Positions 16,343-23,540 of a stretch of DNA of 47,221 bases are shown here, piece by piece. The notes beneath the pieces were generated by a model. The model saw only the letters and a list, made by a program, of their open reading frames with translations, searched no databases and was not told the DNA's origin. The stretch covers positions 1 through 47,221 of the forward strand of contig JAKACH010000004.1 in the NCBI GenBank assembly GCA_021821635.1, read 5' to 3'. Origin of the DNA: Thermoplasmata archaeon. Its GTDB lineage: Archaea; Thermoplasmatota; Thermoplasmata; Thermoplasmatales; Thermoplasmataceae. Within the stretch, counting starts at the first letter, position 1. Every line of letters begins with the position of its first letter. The position numbers were made by a program, and so were the translations under genes.

Positions 16343-18541
16343 TCACGGTTCTCTTGTCAGATCATAGACGACGTATCCCCAGGCGATGAAGTCGTAATCT
16401 GGTGGAATCTGGAAGTCATACATTGTGTAATTTCCATTTGAAAGTGTTATGCTTGTTACCTTTACATATCTGCCAGTAAAGGCATCATATATCCTGTCCT
16501 TGGTTGTGAGGTTCTGTGCCTGCACGTAACCCTGGCTTGTGAGTATTGGTTGGTATGCAGAAGTTTCGAGGATTCCATTTATAGTGTACATTCGGGAATG
16601 ATTGCTTACGTATGTGTCAAGAACCTCTTCCTTCTGGTATGCATGCGTTGTAACATTGTAAGCAAGAACATAGTCTCCTGGCAGTACGTACTGTGCCTGC
16701 ATGTATGTGTAGTTGGCCATGAGTATCTCGGTGGTTGCGTTGACGCAGCCTGATCCGCCACCACCTCCTCCACCCCCCGAGGGCGCACTAAACGATATTC
16801 CTTTAGTAAAAGAGTTACCGCTAACCGTAATGGATCCTGATGATGGGCTAGGATTGTAGCTATTGCTTGCCGAGACAGAGAAACCGAAAACCCCATTAGG
16901 TTCGGTAAAGGAAATAGAGGTTCCAGTAGACGATTTCAATTTGCCGGCCACATCCACCGTCCATTGAGTGTCTGAGGGAAGGCCGGACTCCGAGAAAGTA
17001 ACAGTGTAGCTAGCAGTTGAATAAAAAGAGATAGAAATGGTGGAGATTGAATTGGATGGCTCGAGTTCAACTGATCCTGAACCTGAAGATGAGGAGTACC
17101 CAGTCGACCATGATGAATAGCTGAAGGTAGTTCCGCCGCTGCTGAACTCCTCCTCAAATGATATTAGATCTGCTGACGATGCTTTCATGACGCCATTAAC
17201 GCTAACAGACCATGGATTACCATTTACGGAGCCACCATTGTTGAAGTTAAGTGTACCCACATTGAAGATTATGCAACTGGAGGAACCATGATCATTTGGC
17301 GCAGACGAAAGAAAGCATGTCTCCTGGCTGAAACCCTTCAGAGATACTGCATAAGTATCACCAGGTTGGGCATAGAACTTGAAATCTCCCTTTGAATTTG
17401 TTGGAACGCAGAACGACGAACAGATGTATTCAGGGTAAGGTACACTTGTTCTTTCGCAAGATTGTTCAATGTGGACTCTGGCGTTGCTGTCGGGACAACC
17501 ATCGTTTCTCACCACACCGGAAAGAGTGTAAGCAGGTACAATAGGTATCTTCAAGCTTGCGTTCATAACTGGAATTCCTGATGCCACACATTCCTGTGGA
17601 GAACAGTATGAGGTACCATTAATTGTGATATGCCCAGAATTAGAAAAATCGAAACAAGGAATACAAAGTACAATATCTTCTTGCGAACTATAATAGCTGG
17701 TAAAATTGCAATCAGGTATCTTTTGTCCGTTTATGCAGACCGCCCTTGCTGTCAGGCTTCCGTTATCGACGAAGAAGTTCTGCCATAACGTGGAATTAGA
17801 AGTTGTTGTTCCCAACAGGTCACTGGATGACGAGGCTGTAGTATATTCATAATTCAATATCGAGTCGCCTGTACTCATCATGGCGTATGCCATTCCTATG
17901 TCTGCAATATCTAAACCCGGAACAAAAGCCATGGCTGCCAGTGCGAGTCCCCCGATGCTTATATAGACTGGAATCAGGTTATTAGATTTATCATTAGTTG
18001 TACCACTTGTATTCATTCCCCCGTCTACATTTCTGCATACAGACATCAAATTCTTGACAGTAGGTCCAAGTCCCCAAACTGAAGAGGATATATGATTATA
18101 CCAGATAGAATCAAATCGTTTCTGAATTGCACAGTCTTGAGAAAGGTTCGTTGCCCTCGTGAAGCCAGATACGGCAATTGGTATGGAAACTTGTAATGCT
18201 GCAAAACTACTTCTATATCCTTCACAGAAAGAGCCCACATCACTAGCACTGTTATGTCTGCCTACTGCCATAGCCAACGCACTGTTAACATTACTAGTCT
18301 GAAAATCATTCCTAACACAGGTCTTGTTAAAAGTATCTCCAGAATCCGTCATGTTATTCAGAAACAGTTTACATGCCCCTGTTGTCATATACACTGTGTC
18401 ATTCCCAGAGTATCCCAGCCAGCAATAGGTTGGAGAACTCGCTTCTGCAATGCCACTGCCAGGTCCAAAAATTACATAAAATGTCACAATAACAAGCATT
18501 GCAGCAATGATTGATGACAGATATTTCCTAATCAGTATCAC
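16343..18541 (-). CDS. Large exported Cys-rich protein with a C-terminal Hint (intein/hedgehog-type) domain
   Basis: A 732-residue protein with an N-terminal signal or anchor helix (about residues 10-35) and many Asn-X-Ser/Thr sites, so it is probably on the cell surface. Residues 190-230 form another hydrophobic stretch. Near residue 510 is a YTVTFSESGLPSDTQW module, a repeat common in Thermoplasmata exported proteins, and a similar weaker unit precedes it. A Gly8-Ser-Gly tract then leads to Cys599 and a Hint-like domain: CVNATTEILM (block A), VLPGDYVLAYN, TSAYQPILTSQGYVQAQNL (block B) and a final YDFQIPPDYDFIAWGYVVYD. The block B His is Tyr, and the terminal His-Asn is Tyr-Asp, so splicing is unlikely; cleavage before Cys599 is uncertain. 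GTG 18541 is the start and overlaps the upstream gene by 14 nt. Confidence 0.78.
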   Translation of the reverse strand: MILIRKYLSSIIAAMLVIVTFYVIFGPGSGIAEASSPTYCWLGYSGNDTVYMTTGACKLFLNNMTDSGDTFNKTCVRNDFQTSNVNSALAMAVGRHNSASDVGSFCEGYRSSFAALQVSIPIAVSGFTRATNLSQDCAIQKRFDSIWYNHISSSVWGLGPTVKNLMSVCRNVDGGMNTSGTTNDKSNNLIPVYISIGGLALAAMAFVPGLDIADIGMAYAMMSTGDSILNYEYTTASSSSDLLGTTTSNSTLWQNFFVDNGSLTARAVCINGQKIPDCNFTSYYSSQEDIVLCIPCFDFSNSGHITINGTSYCSPQECVASGIPVMNASLKIPIVPAYTLSGVVRNDGCPDSNARVHIEQSCERTSVPYPEYICSSFCVPTNSKGDFKFYAQPGDTYAVSLKGFSQETCFLSSAPNDHGSSSCIIFNVGTLNFNNGGSVNGNPWSVSVNGVMKASSADLISFEEEFSSGGTTFSYSSWSTGYSSSSGSGSVELEPSNSISTISISFYSTASYTVTFSESGLPSDTQWTVDVAGKLKSSTGTSISFTEPNGVFGFSVSASNSYNPSPSSGSITVSGNSFTKGISFSAPSGGGGGGGGSGCVNATTEILMANYTYMQAQYVLPGDYVLAYNVTTHAYQKEEVLDTYVSNHSRMYTINGILETSAYQPILTSQGYVQAQNLTTKDRIYDAFTGRYVKVTSITLSNGNYTMYDFQIPPDYDFIAWGYVVYDLTREP

Positions 18542-19268
18542 CTACCAAATAGAAGCCTGCCACCACAGATATATCCTTTGAAAAGCCGAGAAGCGAGAAT
18601 GCAATCTGCGTGTATATCCACTTTCCTTTTGTAAGGTTCCAGATGTTCTCCTCATATCCAACCTTGAGTGAGAAGTGGAAAGTTCCTTTGCTGAATGATG
18701 GTACATTGACGAAGCCCATTTTACAGGAAGACGTGTAGTTTGCTTTGTAATAACTGTATGTGAACGGGTTGAGATTCGAATTTGTTTGGGAGCAGTAATT
18801 ATGATCTGATACACTCACGTTGACAGGATTGGGAGGACATCCCATTGCAACTTTTAGTGGTTCCTGGATACATATGTACGGTGCGTGGAGCAGGGAGTAG
18901 TTTACTGTCAGAATAGAAGCCAAAGGATGAAGGCCCGGTTGAAGAGTCCCGTTGATTATTAAAAGGGTCAAAATGTTGAAATCCTTTTTTCCATCCACAA
19001 CGCAGTTGATGAGTGACATATTGAGAATGGAATTTACCGTATGACTCTGATGAAATAGAGTTGAAACTGTAATATTGTTCCAATTTCTACCAGGGTTACT
19101 GCAACAAGTTCCGTTAAGATAGATAGAGTTGCTATACTCATACCCGTTCTGAACAACTGACACAGGAGGGTTGGAGTAACCTATAACTAACTCGTAGAAT
19201 GATACAGGAGCAGCAATCAGGATCACTACAACGATTGCGAACATGATTGTCTTGTTATTCTTCTGCAT
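18528..19268 (-). CDS. Exported Cys-rich membrane-anchored protein of unknown function
   Basis: A protein of about 246 residues with one N-terminal hydrophobic helix (IMFAIVVVILIAAPVSFYEL) and an outside domain holding many Cys residues, including a CC pair in LNGTCCSNPG, and numerous Asn-X-Ser/Thr sites. It has no recognised fold. It ends in GFYLVGDTD, and its last 14 nt overlap the start of the Hint-domain protein, so the two are co-expressed and may form one surface structure. ATG 19268 is preferred over TTG 19271 because a TATA box lies about 28 nt upstream. Confidence 0.72.
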   Translation of the reverse strand: MQKNNKTIMFAIVVVILIAAPVSFYELVIGYSNPPVSVVQNGYEYSNSIYLNGTCCSNPGRNWNNITVSTLFHQSHTVNSILNMSLINCVVDGKKDFNILTLLIINGTLQPGLHPLASILTVNYSLLHAPYICIQEPLKVAMGCPPNPVNVSVSDHNYCSQTNSNLNPFTYSYYKANYTSSCKMGFVNVPSFSKGTFHFSLKVGYEENIWNLTKGKWIYTQIAFSLLGFSKDISVVAGFYLVGDTD

Positions 19269-19290
19269 CAATTATCAAATCATAATCCAC

Positions 19291-19303
19291 ATATATATAA
19301 ATA
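19291..19303 (-). promoter_or_regulatory. TATA-like box for the exported-protein pair
   Basis: An alternating A/T run is centred about 28 nt before ATG 19268. No Shine-Dalgarno site lies between, which suggests a leaderless transcript. Confidence 0.45.
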
Positions 19304-19519
19304 TTTTAGCATATGTGAGCCAGATATCCTATAATCAAATCTAAGGACGGGTAGAATTCCATCACATACACGCATCGGGATTCAGGATAATGGACATTAG
19401 CCATATGCGGTAACCAAAGACCAGTGAATTGAGGATGTTCATGCACCGATCCGTCACGGGTGATGTCAAAACAATATCAATAAAGCAGGAGAAGCGGGGA
19501 CCATGCAGTATCCACAATT

Positions 19520-19774
19520 TCAACCTCTCAGGCCAATTGGCATAGATATGGTGTATCCGCCATTATATCCAAGCTTTCGAATCTCCTCGAGTATCCTGAC
19601 ACCTGAGAGGTTGTGTTCATCTATCAGTGCATGGATCTTTTCCCTGCGGGGATCCGGTTTTGATCCTCTCTTCTTTATCTTCTTGCCCTGTCTCCTGGTC
19701 TTCTTGAGCATCCTGCTAACTGTATTCCTGGATATACCGATCTCCCTTGTTATATCCCTCTTGCTCGTTCCCAT
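19520..19774 (-). pseudogene. IstA N-terminal fragment of an IS21-family transposase
   Basis: The 84-residue frame starts with a helix-turn-helix, KRDITREIGISRNTVSRMLKK, followed by SKPDPRREKIHALIDEHNL and RILEEIRKLGYNGGYTI, all typical of the first 80 residues of IS21 IstA. The integrase catalytic domain and IstB are missing. The last residues, MPIGLRG, are not IstA; they come from a rearranged junction that is an inverted copy of nearby sequence. The fragment cannot transpose. The element end with direct repeats lies just upstream of its start. Confidence 0.8.
19521..19613. repeat. 12-bp perfect inverted repeat at the istA break
   Basis: CAACCTCTCAGG at 19521-19532 is the exact reverse complement of CCTGAGAGGTTG at 19602-19613. 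The inner arm belongs to the istA codons for NLSG; the outer arm sits just where IstA similarity ends. Confidence 0.75.
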
Positions 19775-19845
19775 TTATTTAAGATTCCTTATTATGCTCC
19801 ACACCCCCAGCCCGTACAATGATTATCCCATTCCGCATGAGGAAA

Positions 19846-19918
19846 TGGATCAAAATTAAACCGGCGATCTGGATCACTTTTAATCCGGCGAAAGTGCACA
19901 ATATTCAACCGGCGATTA
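19846..19918. repeat. Three tandem about 24-bp direct repeats of the IS21 end
   Basis: Units begin at 19846, 19870 and 19895. Each has the form TGGATCA (TGCACAA in the third), then an A/T-rich stretch, then a CCGGCGA core. The spacing of 24-25 bp suits binding of several transposase subunits on one face of the DNA. Confidence 0.7.
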
Positions 19919-19932
19919 CAATATAAAGATGA

Positions 19933-20555
19933 AATCCCTCATCACAACGAGCGACAGGATGCAAATTGAGGCTCCTCATTTCCTCATGAAATCTGAGAAA
20001 AAACTAAAGAAAGCGCAGAGGAGTCTTTCCAAGAAGAAGAAAGGAACTGGAAAGCGAATGTAGGCAAGGAGAAGGTTTGCGATAATAGACATGGGGTTAG
20101 GTAGGCAGAGAAGTAATTTCGCACATAAGATTTCGAGACAGCTATTCAATGAACACGATCTGATTGCACTCGAGAATCCGAACATAGCAGGAATGGTAAG
20201 GAACCGCCATCTTGCAAAGTGCATAGTGGATGCATCATGGAACAAGATCATCCAGTACACAATGCACAAGGCTGAAAGTGCTGGTGCTGTTGTTGTACCG
20301 GTCAATCCGATGCACACGTTACAGAGATGCTCAAAATGAAGGAACATTAAACGCGATCCGAAACTATCTGACCGCATATATCATTGCAATGTCTGTAAGC
20401 ATACAATGGACAGGGATCTCAATGTGGCAATAAACATCCGCAACATGGGACTAATAAAGATAGGGAGGGGCACTCCCGAATTCACGTCCCTGGAGATTGA
20501 AGCTCTGCTTGAAATGGTAACTCGAGTCAATAAAACGAGAGGCTCCCTGCCTTAG
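19933..20555 (+). pseudogene. Decayed tnpB (IS605/IS1341-type RNA-guided nuclease gene)
   Basis: The reading frame matches TnpB from just after the RuvC-I motif: ITTSDRMQIEAPHFL, KSEKKLKKAQRSLSKKKKG, then a stop at about 20060, HDLIALENPNIAGMVRNRHL (the RuvC-II Glu region), another stop after QRCSK, then YHCNVCKHTMDRDLNVAINI (RuvC-III with the canonical DRD). The N-terminal third, including the first catalytic Asp, is gone and at least two stops interrupt it, so no nuclease is made. The final TAG overlaps a right-end sequence shared with the second tnpB at 46177. Confidence 0.82.
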
Positions 20556-20571
20556 TCTGGGGAGGATACCA
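20552..20571 (+). repeat. Right-end motif of the TnpB element, copy 1
   Basis: TTAGTCTGGGGAGGATACCA overlaps the tnpB stop. It matches 17 of 20 bases of the motif at 46161-46180 (minus strand). This is the expected 3' boundary of an omega-RNA scaffold. Confidence 0.65.
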
Positions 20572-20592
20572 CATTGTTTCCAGAATTGTCTA

Positions 20593-21150
20593 TTATTTTG
20601 ATGATCTGATCTTTGCAGTCGTCATCTTCTCGATTTCTTCTATAATGGTCCGATCGCTTGAATTTAACGTTGCAGATCTATCTATACCAAGTCTTTCCCA
20701 GTATTTGCTGAAAAAGTACTGCAGATTGAAGCTATCAGGGCTCATATAGTTCAGATTGGACTTGACCCACATTGCCATGTTTCTGGATTCCTCATCCGGG
20801 TTTTGCTTCATTCTGCTTAATACATCCATGTTACCGGAAAGCGGTTGTGTTACTCCCTGTTTAGCGGTATCTTTTGGTTCTGCGCTAGAATCAAAGACAT
20901 GAATAAAACCGTCCTTTAGGAAACCAAACTTTTCGGGCAAATTGTTATTCCCTGAAAGCTCGGAACCATGATCCTCAATGTAGATCACCATAACGCCAAG
21001 GCTGGAAGCGATTGAAAGAAAATCTGCTGCTGATCCGATGAACCTGATTGCCTGAGAACCTGTGAAGAGATCGAGATCTGTTGTGGGGTAAATCTTGAAT
21101 TTGCTTCTGATTTCCGCCAGCGTCACGCTATCGTTCTTTACTTCAGTCAT
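20593..21150 (-). CDS. Hypothetical protein, 185 aa
   Basis: I do not recognise this protein. It is soluble, acidic in the middle and helical at the C-terminus (NSSDRTIIEEIEKMTTAK). The first 70 residues look like an alpha/beta unit with hydrophobic strands (AIRFIGSAADFL, VMVIYIEDHGSEL), possibly a small Rossmann-like or PIN-unrelated fold. No metal or nucleotide motif is visible. It ends close to the TnpB relic and has an A/T-rich upstream region. Codon use looks like its neighbours, so it is probably a lineage-specific gene. Confidence 0.6.
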   Translation of the reverse strand: MTEVKNDSVTLAEIRSKFKIYPTTDLDLFTGSQAIRFIGSAADFLSIASSLGVMVIYIEDHGSELSGNNNLPEKFGFLKDGFIHVFDSSAEPKDTAKQGVTQPLSGNMDVLSRMKQNPDEESRNMAMWVKSNLNYMSPDSFNLQYFFSKYWERLGIDRSATLNSSDRTIIEEIEKMTTAKIRSSK

Positions 21151-21280
21151 GAAGTCAGATTATATTCTGCCTTAACTCTTTACCGATATCTCCTAAAAAT
21201 ACGAAGATCACCCATAATACAAACACGCATATGCTTGTTCATGAATTAGGCCTCTTTAAGTTTCTACGATTGATTGGCTC

Positions 21281-21958
21281 TCAACCTATAATTGTGCCTT
21301 TTGTTTTACCTGTACTGCAGATATTGAGGTACTCGTTGATGTCGTCGCCTCTGATCACATATATCCTGATCGATGATCTTTTAGCTATAACGAGTGACGT
21401 CAGATCCATGAAAACGCTCGGTCCAGCCCCAACCGATGAAACAATGCTCTTATTAATTGCATCCTCGTATGACAGTGACGAATATTTTTTTGCATCCCTG
21501 TTTTTTGCAGGGTCTGAATCGTATACTCCATCCACTGAAGTACCGTTTATCAATATGCCAGCGCCTATCCTTTCCGCAAGCAACGCAGCAACAGTGTCCG
21601 TTGTATGACCTGGTTCCGTTCCTCCCATTACAACACAACCATAGAGGCTAATCATTTCCGCTGCATCGTTTACGGTTGTCGGTATCTTGGTGTTAACGTT
21701 GTCGAGAAATGAAGTGAAAGAAAGGGCATTCATTCTGGTCGCATATATTCCTATTTCATCCAGTACATTGTCGTTTACCTTTTCTGGTCTAAGCGCAGAT
21801 ATGTAGGATCTGGCGAGGGTCCCTCCTCCAACTACTATTCCTATCTGAAATTTTTCCCTGAGATTCGTTACTGTTGCGGCCAGCTTTTGAATGAAGCCTA
21901 TCCTTAGAGGATTATCTGTGAAGACGGAACCGCCGAGTGAGATTACTAGCTTGTCCAT
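21281..21958 (-). CDS. pyrH: Uridylate kinase (archaeal type)
   Basis: UMP kinase makes UDP from UMP and ATP in pyrimidine nucleotide synthesis. The 225-residue protein has the amino-acid-kinase fold: [11 protein letters not shown] at the N-terminus, [39 protein letters not shown] and [17 protein letters not shown] for nucleotide binding. The short length is typical of the archaeal form, which forms hexamers and lacks the bacterial GTP site. It diverges from prf1 with only 48 bp between start codons. Confidence 0.95.
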   Translation of the reverse strand: MDKLVISLGGSVFTDNPLRIGFIQKLAATVTNLREKFQIGIVVGGGTLARSYISALRPEKVNDNVLDEIGIYATRMNALSFTSFLDNVNTKIPTTVNDAAEMISLYGCVVMGGTEPGHTTDTVAALLAERIGAGILINGTSVDGVYDSDPAKNRDAKKYSSLSYEDAINKSIVSSVGAGPSVFMDLTSLVIAKRSSIRIYVIRGDDINEYLNICSTGKTKGTIIG

Positions 21959-21977
21959 TGATTTACTCTGGTTAAGA

Positions 21978-21996
21978 TTAAATATGATTATAAATT
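21978..21996. promoter_or_regulatory. Shared divergent promoter for pyrH and prf1
   Basis: The 48-bp gap contains two A/T boxes, TTAAATA at 21978-21984 and TTATAAAT at 21988-21995. The first is 26 nt before ATG 22007 and 23 nt from ATG 21958, so both genes are likely leaderless and share promoter DNA. Confidence 0.5.
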
Positions 21997-22006
21997 TTCC
22001 ACACGA

Positions 22007-23251
22007 ATGGCAGGCGATGATTCACAGATAAAAAGATACGAGTTCAAGAAAGCCCTTCATGAACTTGAGGAACTTAGGGGCAGAGGCACAGAGCTCATAT
22101 CACTTTACGTTCCTCCAGGCAGGCAGATATCTGACGTGGTACAGTATCTTCGGGAAGAGTACTCTACCTCTTCAAACATCAAATCCAAATCAACGAGGAA
22201 AAATGTTCTCGCCGCCATAGAGTCGATAATGTCGCGGCTGAAGTACTACAAAGCACCACCTGAATCCGGCCTTGTTTTCTTTGTTGGCCATATTGCAACA
22301 AGGGGCGATCAGACTGAGATGTATACAAAGATCATCGAACCTCCCGACCCGATACAGACGTTCATGTACAAATGTGACTCGGTATTCCACACAGAGCAGC
22401 TTAGAGTACAGCTGCAGGAAAAGGATATCTATGGCCTTATCGTAATCGACAGGAAGGAAGCTACTATCGGTTTTCTCAATGGAACAAACATTCAGATGGT
22501 GGCTAACGAGGAGTCTCTTGTTCCGAGCAAGCATCATCAGGGTGGCCAGTCTTCAAGGAGGTACGAGAGACTCATAGAGATAGCTGCACATGAATATTTC
22601 AAGAAAATTGGCGAAATCGTGAACAATGCATTCATGCCAGTCATCAAGGACATAAAAGCAGTATTCATCGGCGGTCCGGGATCGACGAAGAACTTCTTCT
22701 TCGAGAGGGATTACCTCAGGAATGAGATAAAACAGAAGGTGAAAGATCTGTTCGACCTTGGTTACACGGACGAAACTGGGCTCAGAGAACTTGTAGAGAA
22801 AGCAGCATCGTCCGTGAAGGACATGAAGATAACAAGGGAGAAAGACCTCATGAACCGGTTCATGATGGAGATAAAGAAGAGCGACGGTGGCCTTGGGGTA
22901 TACGGTCTTCAGTCAGTCCTGCAGTCACTTGAGAATAAGTCCCTTGACATTCTTTTGCTATCAGAAGGAATTAACCTGTACATGATTGAGTATACTTGCC
23001 CGAACTGCGGCTATCATGGCAAAGAATACAGGAAAAGCATTGATGGCTTGAAGTGCCCAAAATGCGGCTCGGATGTTAATGTTACAAGCAAGGAGGATCT
23101 TATAGAGATACTATACAAGATGGCAAGCGAGTCCTCGACGACTGTAGAACTTATCAGCGAGGAAAGCGATGAGGGAAAACTCTTGATAAGGGCATTCGGC
23201 GGTGTAGCTGGTATACTTAGATATGTAGCGGGCGCCACGGTTCCTCAGTAA
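22007..23251 (+). CDS. prf1: Peptide chain release factor aRF1
   Basis: aRF1 reads all three stop codons and triggers peptide release on the ribosome. The 414-residue protein has the NIKS stop-recognition motif at residues 57-60, the GGQ release motif at 179-181 inside [14 protein letters not shown], and a C-terminal zinc-ribbon insertion with CPNCGYHG and CPKCGSDV. Length and order match archaeal and eukaryotic eRF1. The ATG is followed directly by [15 protein letters not shown]. The gene ends without a gap against the convergent PRC-barrel gene. Confidence 0.97.
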   Translation: MAGDDSQIKRYEFKKALHELEELRGRGTELISLYVPPGRQISDVVQYLREEYSTSSNIKSKSTRKNVLAAIESIMSRLKYYKAPPESGLVFFVGHIATRGDQTEMYTKIIEPPDPIQTFMYKCDSVFHTEQLRVQLQEKDIYGLIVIDRKEATIGFLNGTNIQMVANEESLVPSKHHQGGQSSRRYERLIEIAAHEYFKKIGEIVNNAFMPVIKDIKAVFIGGPGSTKNFFFERDYLRNEIKQKVKDLFDLGYTDETGLRELVEKAASSVKDMKITREKDLMNRFMMEIKKSDGGLGVYGLQSVLQSLENKSLDILLLSEGINLYMIEYTCPNCGYHGKEYRKSIDGLKCPKCGSDVNVTSKEDLIEILYKMASESSTTVELISEESDEGKLLIRAFGGVAGILRYVAGATVPQ

Positions 23252-23518
23252 TCAAGGTTTCTTCGTAGATACCGAGGATAGATCGACTACAACAACATCC
23301 TCTGTCGATCGGATTCGCTTGAGCGATACAACATATCGACCGGACCCATCCCTTTCAATCGCTTGGATAATAGAACCCTCAGCGGGCTCTATAAGCAGGT
23401 TAGTAACTTCCCCGGATTCCAGGTTGGCGACAAGGTTGTCCAGCTTCCCGATCAGCTGGCCAGTTGTGGTGACTACCGATTTCCCAATAATATCCGTGCT
23501 GAATTTCCTGTTTTCCAT
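23252..23518 (-). CDS. PRC-barrel domain protein
   Basis: A small protein of 88 residues beginning MENRKFSTDIIGKSVVTTTG. The pattern IGKSVVTTTGQLIGKLDN then GEVTNLLIEPAE is the PRC-barrel fold, often found in RNA-processing or photosynthetic regulators; many archaea have small stand-alone copies of unknown role. ATG 23518 is chosen over an upstream in-frame start at 23611, because that extension overlaps the VAT gene and has no family match. It follows VAT after 22 nt on the same strand. Confidence 0.8.
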   Translation of the reverse strand: MENRKFSTDIIGKSVVTTTGQLIGKLDNLVANLESGEVTNLLIEPAEGSIIQAIERDGSGRYVVSLKRIRSTEDVVVVDLSSVSTKKP

Positions 23519-23540
23519 AATATCTTCCCCTATACAGGGA

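Larger units (their letters stand above)
19520..19920 (-). mobile_element. IS21-family element remnant (one end plus istA fragment)
   Basis: The remnant contains the istA start region and, about 145 nt before it, an element tip ending near TTACA at 19916-19920. IS21 elements carry several subterminal repeats at each end, and three such repeats are visible here. The istB side and opposite end have been lost. The tip directly abuts the decayed tnpB, whose first third is missing, so this element probably inserted into or deleted part of the TnpB element. Confidence 0.7.

Noticed and set aside
17040-17160. Ser- and Gly-rich low-complexity codons in the exported protein, considered as a CRISPR-like or DNA repeat
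   Set aside because: The units vary in length and sequence; they are only a low-complexity protein linker. No CRISPR array is present in the window.
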